DNA from: VFBF01 sp034440275 | Lineage (GTDB): Bacteria; Pseudomonadota; Alphaproteobacteria; Caulobacterales; Aquidulcibacteraceae | Direction of reading: 5' to 3' | DNA: 5,663 nt | Assembly (NCBI GenBank): GCA_034440275.1 | Contig: JAWXBS010000210.1 | Coordinates: 1 to 5,663, forward strand | In this document: positions 1 to 4,710 of the stretch, in pieces | How positions within the stretch are numbered: the stretch's first letter is position 1 | Layout of the letters: each line of letters starts with the position of its first letter | Notes under the pieces: generated by a model | Databases searched by the model: none | The model's input: only the letters and a program-made list of their open reading frames with translations | What the model was told of the DNA's origin: nothing | Program-made: the position numbers and the translations under genes

Positions 1-64
1 GACCCCCGCCCTGATTGTTGTTTGAGCCGCCGCCGCGGCCCCCCGATTGGTCGTTCCACGGCAT
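1..64 (-). CDS. hflK: HflK N-terminus (partial, runs off left edge)
   Basis: This is the first 21 codons of a minus-strand gene starting at ATG 64-62. The translation begins MPWNDQSGGRGGG and continues Ser, Asn-Asn-Asn, Gln and Gly-Gly-Gly. The 'MPWN(D/N)Q' opening followed by a Gly/Asn/Gln-rich stretch is the characteristic start of HflK in alphaproteobacteria. HflK is an inner-membrane SPFH/band-7 protein that, with HflC, forms a large periplasm-facing assembly around the FtsH protease and modulates its activity. The transmembrane segment and SPFH domain would lie to the left of the window. The gene is divergent from mrp, with a 109-bp spacer. A purine-rich GGAAGGG lies 13 nt upstream of the ATG, too far for an ideal Shine-Dalgarno. 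The call rests on a short but distinctive sequence plus gene context recalled for related genomes. Confidence 0.82.
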   Translation of the reverse strand, partial: MPWNDQSGGRGGGSNNNQGGG

Positions 65-84
65 TTTCGGTTTCGTGCCCTTCC

Positions 85-101
85 GACGCCCTTCTGGCGT
101 C
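85..101. other. Perfect 6-bp hairpin in hflK/mrp spacer
   Basis: GACGCC (85-90) and GGCGTC (96-101) are perfect reverse complements around the 5-nt loop CTTCT. The hairpin lies in the expected hflK leader, 21 bp upstream of its start codon. There is no T-run on either side, so it does not look like an intrinsic terminator. It could be a leader-RNA structure, a dyad operator or chance in GC-rich DNA. Confidence 0.35.
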
Positions 102-103
102 CA

Positions 104-144
104 TGCGCGCCGGAGGCCCTTGCGGGGGCCGGGTGCGCGCCGGA
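104..144 (+). repeat. 11-nt direct repeat in hflK/mrp spacer
   Basis: TGCGCGCCGGA occurs exactly at 104-114 and again at 134-144, 30 bp apart start to start, roughly three helical turns. Between the copies is a small GGCCC/GGGCC inverted repeat (115-119 with 126-130). The repeats lie between the two divergent start codons and the second copy touches the candidate -10 region. Same-face spacing would suit a regulator, but chance similarity in GC-rich DNA cannot be excluded. Confidence 0.4.
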
Positions 145-148
145 TATG
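120..148 (+). promoter_or_regulatory. Candidate promoter for mrp
   Basis: On the plus strand TTGCGG (120-125) and GATATG (143-148) are separated by 17 nt. A transcript would begin near 155, giving a leader of about 20 nt before the mrp ATG at 174. Both boxes are weak (3 or 4 matches of 6). The ATAT core of the -10 is the same one used by the candidate hflK promoter on the other strand, so the two promoters would be mutually exclusive if both are real. Confidence 0.25.
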
Positions 149-171
149 TGGGGCCAAGCCTTACGGATCAA
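143..171 (-). promoter_or_regulatory. Candidate sigma-70-type promoter for hflK
   Basis: Reading the minus strand, TTGATC (171-166) is followed after exactly 17 nt by CATATC (148-143). This gives 4 of 6 matches to the -35 consensus and 3 of 6 to the -10. Transcription would start near 136, leaving a leader of about 70 nt before the hflK ATG. The -35 box sits directly against the mrp start codon. This is a motif match only. Confidence 0.3.
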
Positions 172-173
172 GC

Positions 174-1271
174 ATGAACACCTCCTTGATGGCGCAGCGC
201 GAAAGGATTTCGCGTGCCCTGAATGCGATCAAAGATCCGTTATCCGGCAAAGGCTTGGCCGATGCGGGCCGGATCCAGGGGCTGGCGGTCACCGCCGAGG
301 GCCGGGTCCGCTTCGCCCTGGAGGCGCCCGAGGGCGACGCCCGCGCCTATGGGGCCGTTCGCGACGCCGCCGAGGCCGCCGCCGCCGCGGTCCGGGGCGT
401 CACCCAGGTGACCGCTGTGCTGACTGCCCATCTCGCACCCAAAGCGCCCACCGCCCGCACCGCCGAAGGCGTCGCCGGGGTCCGTGCTGTAATCGCCGTG
501 GCCAGCGGCAAGGGCGGCGTCGGCAAATCCACGATCGCTGCCAATCTCGCCTGTGCGCTGGCCGCGAGCGGCCGCAAGGTCGGCCTGCTGGACGTGGACG
601 TCTATGGACCTTCCCTGCCGACCCTGTTCGGCGTCGGCGCGACCCGGCCGGTGATGCGGCCCGACAAGAAACTCGAGCCCGTCGAGCGCTGCGGCCTCAA
701 GCTCATGTCCATCGGCTTCATCGTCGATCCCGAGCAGGCGATGATCTGGCGCGGCGCCATGGCGACGAGCGCCGTGCGCCAGCTCCTCGATGACGTCGCC
801 TGGGGGACCGACGCCGATCCGCTCGACATCCTCGTCCTCGACATGCCGCCCGGCACCGGCGACGTGCAGCTCACCATCGCACAGCGCGTGCCGCTGGCGG
901 GCGCGATCATCGTGTCCACGCCGCAGGAACTCGCGCTCGCCGACGTCCGGCGCGGCATGGCGATGTTCGAGAAAACCCACGTGCCCGTCATCGGCGTGAT
1001 CGAGAACATGGCGTGGCTGGAGACGCCCTCGGGCCGGATGCACATTTTCGGCGAAGGCGGCGCACGGCGCACGGCCGAAGCCCTCGGCGCGCCCTTCCTC
1101 GGCGAAATCCCCATCGACATCGGTCTACGCGAAAGCGCCGACAATGGCGCGCCGTTCGTTGTCGCGCGGCCCGACCACCCGATATCGAAGGGTTTCGTGG
1201 CGATGGCCGAAGCCGCGCTGGAAAATGCCGTGCGCGCGGCAAAGCCGGCGCCGGTGATCAGGTTCGAGTAA
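174..1271 (+). CDS. mrp: Mrp/ApbC family iron-sulfur cluster carrier ATPase
   Basis: The 365-residue cytosolic protein belongs to the Mrp/ApbC/Nbp35 group of deviant P-loop NTPases, which bind and transfer Fe-S clusters to apo-enzymes. Residues about 8-86 form the N-terminal MIP18/DUF59-type domain. A linker leads to the ATPase with a deviant Walker A, SGKGGVGKST (111-120), the following Asp motif LLDVDVYGPS (138-147), and the switch/Walker B motif LDMPPGTGD (222-230). The family signature IENMAW (276-281) is followed by the conserved HIFGEGGAR (290-298). The CxxC normally found between these last two is absent; the stretch reads LETPSGRM. ATG 174 is chosen because homology begins at once and ACGGAT lies just upstream. 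ATG 189 is possible. An in-frame TTG at 15 would overlap hflK and adds only proline/arginine-rich, unconserved sequence. No SD is strong. Family assignment is firm; cluster binding is inferred from relatives. Confidence 0.93.
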   Translation: MNTSLMAQRERISRALNAIKDPLSGKGLADAGRIQGLAVTAEGRVRFALEAPEGDARAYGAVRDAAEAAAAAVRGVTQVTAVLTAHLAPKAPTARTAEGVAGVRAVIAVASGKGGVGKSTIAANLACALAASGRKVGLLDVDVYGPSLPTLFGVGATRPVMRPDKKLEPVERCGLKLMSIGFIVDPEQAMIWRGAMATSAVRQLLDDVAWGTDADPLDILVLDMPPGTGDVQLTIAQRVPLAGAIIVSTPQELALADVRRGMAMFEKTHVPVIGVIENMAWLETPSGRMHIFGEGGARRTAEALGAPFLGEIPIDIGLRESADNGAPFVVARPDHPISKGFVAMAEAALENAVRAAKPAPVIRFE

Positions 1272-1281
1272 GCATCGCAAA

Positions 1282-1307
1282 CCCTTCTCCCCCGCGAGGG
1301 AGAAGGG
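1282..1307 (+). terminator. 10-bp perfect palindrome after mrp: repeat or terminator
   Basis: CCCTTCTCCC (1282-1291) pairs perfectly with GGGAGAAGGG (1298-1307) around the 6-nt loop CCGCGA. It begins 10 nt after the mrp stop codon. There is no U-run downstream, so it is not a canonical intrinsic terminator. It could still stop polymerase weakly or protect the mrp 3' end. From memory it resembles the CCCTTCTCCC/GGGAGAAGGG palindromes scattered between genes in many alphaproteobacterial genomes, so it may be one copy of a dispersed intergenic repeat. Confidence 0.55.
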
Positions 1308-1322
1308 ACGGCACCATCCATG

Positions 1323-1351
1323 TTCACGCATCGCCCGCCGCACCGTAGAGT
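1323..1351 (+). promoter_or_regulatory. Candidate promoter for gloB and the cupin gene
   Basis: TTCACG (1323-1328), one base from the alphaproteobacterial -35 TTGACG, is followed after 17 nt by TAGAGT (1346-1351), 4 of 6 matches to the -10. The start would be near 1358, giving a leader of about 18 nt that carries the purine-rich GAAAGA (1363-1368) as a weak ribosome binding site. The position after the palindrome suggests gloB starts its own transcription unit. Confidence 0.42.
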
Positions 1352-1375
1352 AGCGCGCAACAGAAAGACCGCCCC

Positions 1376-2134
1376 ATGATCCACGTGCGCCAGTTCCCCT
1401 GTCTGAAAGACAATTACGGCTTCCTCGTCCACGACGATGCGAGCGGCGAGACCGCCGCGATCGATACGCCGGACGCCGACGCCTACCTCGCGGACGCAAA
1501 AGCCGCCGGCTGGCGCATCACGCAGATCTGGAACACGCACTGGCATCCCGATCACGCGGGCGGCAATGCCGCGATCAAGGCCGCGACCGGCGCGGTCGTC
1601 ATCGGTCCGGCGGAAGTGGAACGCATCGGACGGGCGCCGGACCGCGTGGTGGACGAAGGGGATGTCGTCTCACTCGGCGCACACAAGGCGCGGGTGCTGG
1701 ACGTCGGCGGCCACACGCTCGGGCATATCGCGTTCGTGTTTGACGCCGAGAAAATCGCCTTCGTCGGCGATGCGCTGTTTGCCATGGGATGCGGACGCCT
1801 GTTCGAAGGCACGCCGCAACAGATGTGGACTTCGCTCTCCAAGCTGACCGCACTGCCGGACGACGCGACGCTCTACTGCGCGCACGAATACACCGAATCG
1901 AACCTGCGCTTTGCGCTCAGCGTCGATCCCGACAACGCCGCGCTGCAAGCGCGCGCCATTGAAGTGAAAACGCTGCGCGATGCGGGCAAACCCACCGTGC
2001 CGATGAAGCTCGCGCAGGAAAAAGCCACCAATCCCTTCCTGCGCGCGCCGCTGCTGAAGGATCGCATCGGCAAGGCGGGCGCGGCCGACTGGGAAGCGTT
2101 CGGCAAGGTGCGCGAGATGAAGGACAACTTCTGA
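1376..2134 (+). CDS. gloB: Hydroxyacylglutathione hydrolase (glyoxalase II)
   Basis: The 252-residue protein is a metallo-beta-lactamase-fold enzyme that hydrolyses S-D-lactoylglutathione to D-lactate and glutathione, the second step of methylglyoxal detoxification in the cytosol. The metal-binding motif THWHPDHAGG supplies His55, His57, Asp59 and His60. His113 (GGHTLGH), Asp132 (VGDALF) and His170 (YCAHEYT) complete the binuclear site. The family-specific MGCGRLFEGTPQQM (137-150) and the C-terminal NPFLR (219-223), expected to contact glutathione, distinguish glyoxalase II from other members of the fold. Length matches the usual 250-260 residues, so it is full length. ATG 1376 is used because the typical N-terminus (MIHVRQFPCLKDNYGFLV) starts there. 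The stop overlaps the next start by one base, so the cupin gene is probably cotranscribed. The second motif residue is Trp rather than the common His, but it is not a ligand. Confidence 0.96.
   Translation: MIHVRQFPCLKDNYGFLVHDDASGETAAIDTPDADAYLADAKAAGWRITQIWNTHWHPDHAGGNAAIKAATGAVVIGPAEVERIGRAPDRVVDEGDVVSLGAHKARVLDVGGHTLGHIAFVFDAEKIAFVGDALFAMGCGRLFEGTPQQMWTSLSKLTALPDDATLYCAHEYTESNLRFALSVDPDNAALQARAIEVKTLRDAGKPTVPMKLAQEKATNPFLRAPLLKDRIGKAGAADWEAFGKVREMKDNF
2120..2124 (+). promoter_or_regulatory. Ribosome binding site of the cupin gene
   Basis: AAGGA lies inside the last codons of gloB, 9 nt before ATG 2134. It supports that start over the in-frame ATG at 2149, which has no purine tract before it. 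Confidence 0.6.
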
Positions 2135-2586
2135 TGCCGCGCGCCGCGATGTCGGCGGACGAGATCATCACGCACCTGCGCATGAAGCCGCATCCCGAAG
2201 GCGGCCACTACGTCGAAACCTTCCGCGATCTGCCCGTGGGCGATCGCGCGCGCTCGACGGCGATCTATTTCCTGCTGCGCGCTGGCGAAAACTCGCACTG
2301 GCATCACGTCGATGCGGTTGAGTTCTGGCTGTGGCACGCGGGCGCCCCGCTCGCGCTCTCTGTCAGCGCCGACGGCGATATGGCCTATACGCTGCGCCTC
2401 AGCGGCGATCTCGCCGCCGGTCACATGCCGCAAGCCGTGGTGCCTGCCGGCGCGTGGCAAGCCGCAGAAGCGCTCGGCGACTGGAGCCTCGTGAGCTGCA
2501 TCGTCGCGCCCGGCTTCCGCTTCTCCGGATTCAAGCTGGCCCCGCCCGGCTGGGCGCCGAAGCACTGGCGACCCGTTGCGCGCTGA
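2134..2586 (+). CDS. Cupin_5 (DUF985) family protein
   Basis: This 150-residue protein matches the DUF985/Cupin_5 family, small beta-barrel proteins of the cupin superfamily, of which yeast YML079w is a structural example. The opening MKPHPEGGHYVETFRD (17-32) is the family signature. It is followed by STAIYFLL (41-48), SHWHHVDAVEFW (54-65), GHMPQAVVPAGAWQAA (96-111) and VAPGFRFSGF (124-133). His57, His58 and Glu63 are where a cupin metal or ligand site would be expected. No reaction has been firmly assigned to the family as far as I know; some members are discussed as sugar-binding or isomerase-like. The start overlaps the gloB stop (TGATG), implying translational coupling, so a role alongside glyoxal or carbonyl metabolism is possible but only inferred. 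No signal peptide or membrane segment is seen, so it is cytosolic. The next gene converges from the other strand with no gap. Confidence 0.88.
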   Translation: MPRAAMSADEIITHLRMKPHPEGGHYVETFRDLPVGDRARSTAIYFLLRAGENSHWHHVDAVEFWLWHAGAPLALSVSADGDMAYTLRLSGDLAAGHMPQAVVPAGAWQAAEALGDWSLVSCIVAPGFRFSGFKLAPPGWAPKHWRPVAR

Positions 2587-3402
2587 CTACTGCGGCGGGC
2601 CTTCGACGCGGCCGTCGTTCTCGGGCGTCGCCCGGCGCGGATTGCGCAGGGCCTGCTCGATGGCCGCCGCGGAGGGACGGCCCGCATAGCCAAGGCGCGG
2701 ATCGACGACGACGGTCAGGGACTCGTTGACGACATAAGCGCCGGGCTGCGCGCCGTAGCGGATCACCACGCGGCGAACGACGACGCCCTGCAACGGCGCA
2801 GCCGCGAGGCCCTCGGCGGCTCGGGCGGCCGCGTCGGCGACGACGCCCGAGGCGGGCCCTTGCACATTCTGTGGCGCATGGAAGGTCACGGGCCTGCCGC
2901 GACGGGCGCTTTCGCGCTGCAACGCCGCCATGCGCGCATCGAGGCCGCCCTGCGGCGCGCTCGGCGGCGGCATGGGACCCGCGCGCCCAGCCAGCGAGGC
3001 CGGCGCGCCGGTGCGGGCGCTGTCCGTGTAGACGATGACGCTGCCCAGCGCGGTCACGCGCAGGAGCACATCGCCGGTGTCGGTCTTGAAGAACTCGTCG
3101 CCACGCGGGCCCGGCACTGAGCGCAGCACATGCACCTCGTCGGAGCCTTCGAACCGCACCAACGCGACGCGCGCGCCGGACCGGTCCAGCACAAAACGCA
3201 CGCGTCCGTCCGGCGTCTGGTAGCGCTCCGCCGGCGGGCGGTCGTTGGCGGGGAGATCGAGCAGACCCTGCGCGAGCGGGCTGTCCTTGCTCTGCGCCAC
3301 AGCGTTCGGCGCGATCGCCAGAGCAATGGTGGCCGCAAAGGCGCCGGCGACGCGCGCCCCGAAATGGGAGAATCCGAACTGCGGTGGCGTGTCAGCGGAC
3401 AT
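2587..3402 (-). CDS. Predicted exported protein of unknown function (possibly DUF4908)
   Basis: I do not recognise a function. The 271-residue protein from ATG 3402 has a signal-peptide-like N-terminus: Arg17, a hydrophobic core VAGAFAATIALAI (18-30), and a plausible cleavage after Ala-Val-Ala (34-36). The mature part begins with a strand-rich module (about 58-127, containing GRVRFVLDRSGARVALVRFE, PGPRGDEFF and ALGSVIVYTD). A Pro/Gly/Ala-rich linker follows (about 128-160), then an Ala-rich helix (187-202) and a second strand-rich piece (207-235) ending near VVDPRLGYAG. The pattern recalls proteins annotated DUF4908 in Caulobacter relatives, from memory only. There are no Cys residues, no obvious catalytic motif and no further membrane segment, so it is probably periplasmic. 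An in-frame GTG at 3492 would bury the signal peptide behind a basic extension, so ATG 3402 is preferred. The GGAGGG that could serve as RBS is 14 nt upstream, longer than ideal. It lies downstream of phaB on the same strand. Confidence 0.75.
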   Translation of the reverse strand: MSADTPPQFGFSHFGARVAGAFAATIALAIAPNAVAQSKDSPLAQGLLDLPANDRPPAERYQTPDGRVRFVLDRSGARVALVRFEGSDEVHVLRSVPGPRGDEFFKTDTGDVLLRVTALGSVIVYTDSARTGAPASLAGRAGPMPPPSAPQGGLDARMAALQRESARRGRPVTFHAPQNVQGPASGVVADAAARAAEGLAAAPLQGVVVRRVVIRYGAQPGAYVVNESLTVVVDPRLGYAGRPSAAAIEQALRNPRRATPENDGRVEGPPQ

Positions 3403-3462
3403 GAGCCCAGTGAAAGCCCTCCGAAACCGGCGCTTTCGTGGCGTGGGGGCGGCGTTGTGGCA

Positions 3463-3506
3463 TTCGCCCGAAAGGCGTGGCGAAAACGTCACGCTCTTCC
3501 GGAGCG
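3463..3506 (-). terminator. Weak hairpins downstream of phaB
   Basis: In the 112-bp gap between phaB and the exported-protein gene, the minus strand has a 5-bp hairpin CGCTC/GAGCG (3506-3502 with 3496-3492, loop CGGAA), followed by TGACGTTTTC. A second inverted repeat pairs TTCGCC with GGCGAA (3479-3484 and 3463-3468), with a smaller CGCC/GGCG hairpin nested in it. The short T-run after the first stem makes a weak intrinsic terminator possible. Otherwise phaB transcription may read through into the next gene. Confidence 0.3.
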
Positions 3507-3514
3507 CAGCCGCA

Positions 3515-4246
3515 TCAGCCCGCGATGTACTGCGCGCCGTTTACCGTAAGCGTCGCGCCGGTGATGAACCCCGCGTCCTCGGCAGCCAGGAACTGGACCG
3601 CGCGCGCGATTTCCGCAGCCTTGCCGAGACGACCCGCCGGTATCGTCGCGATGATCTTGGCAAGCGCGGCTTCCGGCACCGCCGCCACCATCTCGGTGTC
3701 GATGTAGCCGGGGCAGATGCAGTTCACCGTGACGCCCTTGGAGGCGCCTTCCTGTGCGAGCGCCTTGGTGAACCCGATCATGCCGGCCTTGGCGGCGGAG
3801 TAGTTCACCTGCCCGGCCTGACCCTTCTGGCCGTTGATGGAGGAGATGTTGATGATGCGCCCGAAGCCGCGCGCGCGCATGCCGTCGATGACGGGGCGCG
3901 TCATGTAGAAGAGGCTGTCGAGGTCGACGCGGATGACTTCGCGCCACTGGTCGGCGGTCATCTTGTGGAAGAAGCCGTCCCGCGTGATGCCGGCGTTGTT
4001 GACGAGTACGTCAACCGGGCCGATGTCGGACTCGACCTTGCGCAAGCCCGCCGCGCACGCGTCGTGATCGCCCACATCCCACTTGTAGCACTTCACGCCC
4101 TCGTTCTCGGCTTCGGCCTTCGCCGCCGCCTTGTCGTTGCCGGCGTAGTTCGCGGCCACCTTGTAGCCCGCCTTGCTCAGCGCTTCGGTGATGGCCAGAC
4201 CAATGCCACGGGTGCCCCCCGTGACCACTGCAACGCGCGACGACAT
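3515..4246 (-). CDS. phaB: Acetoacetyl-CoA reductase (NADPH-dependent, PhaB type)
   Basis: The 243-residue protein is a short-chain dehydrogenase/reductase that reduces acetoacetyl-CoA to (R)-3-hydroxybutyryl-CoA, the monomer for polyhydroxybutyrate synthesis in the cytosol. The cofactor motif TGGTRGIG is at 9-16 and NNAG at 83-86. The active-site run ISSINGQKGQAGQVNYSAAKAG (134-155) carries Ser136, Tyr149 and Lys153. The SINGQKGQ...NYS string is diagnostic for PhaB as against FabG, as are NAGITRDGFFHKM and the closing NGAQYIAG. Length equals the family norm (about 241-246). ATG 4246 is chosen because AGGGGAG lies 7 nt upstream and the Rossmann strand begins at once; an in-frame upstream start has no support. 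The tetrad Asn in helix 4 (usual VNL) is Asp108 here (RVDLDSLF). No phaA or phaC is present in the window. Assignment as PhaB is strong; specificity is by homology. Confidence 0.93.
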   Translation of the reverse strand: MSSRVAVVTGGTRGIGLAITEALSKAGYKVAANYAGNDKAAAKAEAENEGVKCYKWDVGDHDACAAGLRKVESDIGPVDVLVNNAGITRDGFFHKMTADQWREVIRVDLDSLFYMTRPVIDGMRARGFGRIINISSINGQKGQAGQVNYSAAKAGMIGFTKALAQEGASKGVTVNCICPGYIDTEMVAAVPEAALAKIIATIPAGRLGKAAEIARAVQFLAAEDAGFITGATLTVNGAQYIAG

Positions 4247-4253
4247 AGGCGAA

Positions 4254-4271
4254 CTCCCCTTTGATTGGGGA
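4254..4271 (-). promoter_or_regulatory. phaB ribosome binding site inside a small hairpin
   Basis: The phaB Shine-Dalgarno AGGGGAG (4260-4254) is 7 nt from the ATG. Upstream TCCCC (4271-4267) can pair with its GGGGA (4259-4255) around the loop AATCAAA, a 5-bp stem hiding the SD. If transcription starts at the candidate promoter (near 4267), most of the upstream arm would be missing, so this fold would need a longer transcript. Confidence 0.4.
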
Positions 4272-4273
4272 TC

Positions 4274-4301
4274 AACATAGCGGGCGTCGCGCCGCCGCCA
4301 A
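4274..4301 (-). promoter_or_regulatory. Candidate promoter for phaB
   Basis: On the minus strand TTGGCGG (4301-4295) and GCTATGTT (4281-4274) are 13 nt apart. This resembles the Caulobacter housekeeping pattern TTGACGS, 10-14 nt, GCTANAWC, with one mismatch in the first element and two in the second. Transcription would begin near 4267, giving a leader of about 20 nt containing the phaB RBS. The box lies between the urcA remnant and phaB, as expected for an independent phaB promoter. Confidence 0.42.
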
Positions 4302-4343
4302 CCCACATCGACGCGATTTCCGGCCTATTTTTCGCGCGCCGTC

Positions 4344-4696
4344 TCAGCCGCCGGCTTCGCGCCCGTCCCGGTAGTCGGCGTAGGCGCGCTGCACTTCGAT
4401 GCTCTCGATCCGGACGAGCGCGGTCTGCATCGCCCGCTCGTGACACATCCGATATTGCCCCATCGCATAGGTGCGCGTTACGCGATTCTCTGCAGAGATC
4501 ATCTCGCGGTAACCGCAGACGCGACGCGCCGCACCGCACCGTCGAGACGCTCGACGAGGATCGTGGCGTCCTTCGCGGCGGCAAGATCGAGATCGTCATA
4601 TCGCACGGCCATCCGAACCGTTGCATCCCCGGCATGCGCGACGCTCGCAAACGCCAGACCCGCCGTCGCAATCACCAACACTCCAATGCACTTCAT
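4344..4696 (-). pseudogene. urcA: UrcA-family exported protein gene, frameshifted
   Basis: From ATG 4696 the frame gives a signal peptide (MKCIGVLVIATAGLAFASVAHA, split here only by reading: residues 1-22) and then the UrcA-like TVRMAVRYDDLDL (26-38) and LVERLDGAVRRV. It then drifts into ASAVTAR and stops at 4499. The homology continues in another frame: VCGYREM, then QYRMCHERAMQTALVRIESIEVQ, stopping at TGA 4346-4344. The break falls on a 5-bp tandem duplication at 4519-4528. Deleting one copy gives an uninterrupted 115-residue protein with the two conserved Cys (59 and 83), the usual UrcA size. UrcA proteins are small exported proteins of unknown biochemical role, named after a uranium-responsive Caulobacter gene. 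A strong AGGAGG (4707-4702) lies 5 nt before the ATG. The first stop overlaps an ATG of the second frame (ATGA at 4502-4499), so the second part could be reinitiated, but without a signal peptide. Codon use stays normal in both parts, suggesting a recent lesion or an assembly error. Confidence 0.8.
4518..4528 (-). repeat. 5-bp tandem duplication causing the urcA frameshift
   Basis: Plus-strand ACGCG at 4519-4523 is repeated at once at 4524-4528 (CGCGT CGCGT on the coding strand). Together with G4518, 11 nt follow a 5-nt period. The length change of 5 equals the frame shift needed to join the two urcA halves. Confidence 0.85.
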
Positions 4697-4710
4697 GACC
4701 GCCTCCTCTT

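Noticed and set aside
15..173. N-terminal extension of Mrp from a TTG codon
   Set aside because: It overlaps the divergent hflK start, is Pro/Arg rich with no Mrp-like sequence, and the known domain begins after ATG 174.
240..1043. 267-codon minus-strand open frame opposite mrp
   Set aside because: His/Asp/Gly-rich composition is what antisense reading of a GC-rich gene gives; no domain is seen.
602..1555. 317-codon minus-strand open frame across mrp and gloB
   Set aside because: It crosses two well-supported genes and an intergenic palindrome, with low-complexity Ser/Arg/Pro composition typical of antisense frames.
1873..2565. 230-codon minus-strand open frame opposite gloB and cupin
   Set aside because: It spans the end of one supported gene and nearly all of another; no motif or RBS supports it.
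3403..3492. GTG start that would lengthen the exported protein by 30 residues
   Set aside because: The extension is basic and would place the signal peptide internally; no SD supports the GTG.
3245..4264. 339-codon plus-strand open frame opposite phaB
   Set aside because: It is the antisense shadow of phaB and adjacent DNA in GC-rich sequence. It has no recognisable motif, while the opposite strand has full PhaB motifs.
4499..4696. A complete 65-residue small gene rather than a broken one
   Set aside because: The UrcA homology runs on in another frame at a duplicated 5-mer, which explains the short product better than an independent small gene.
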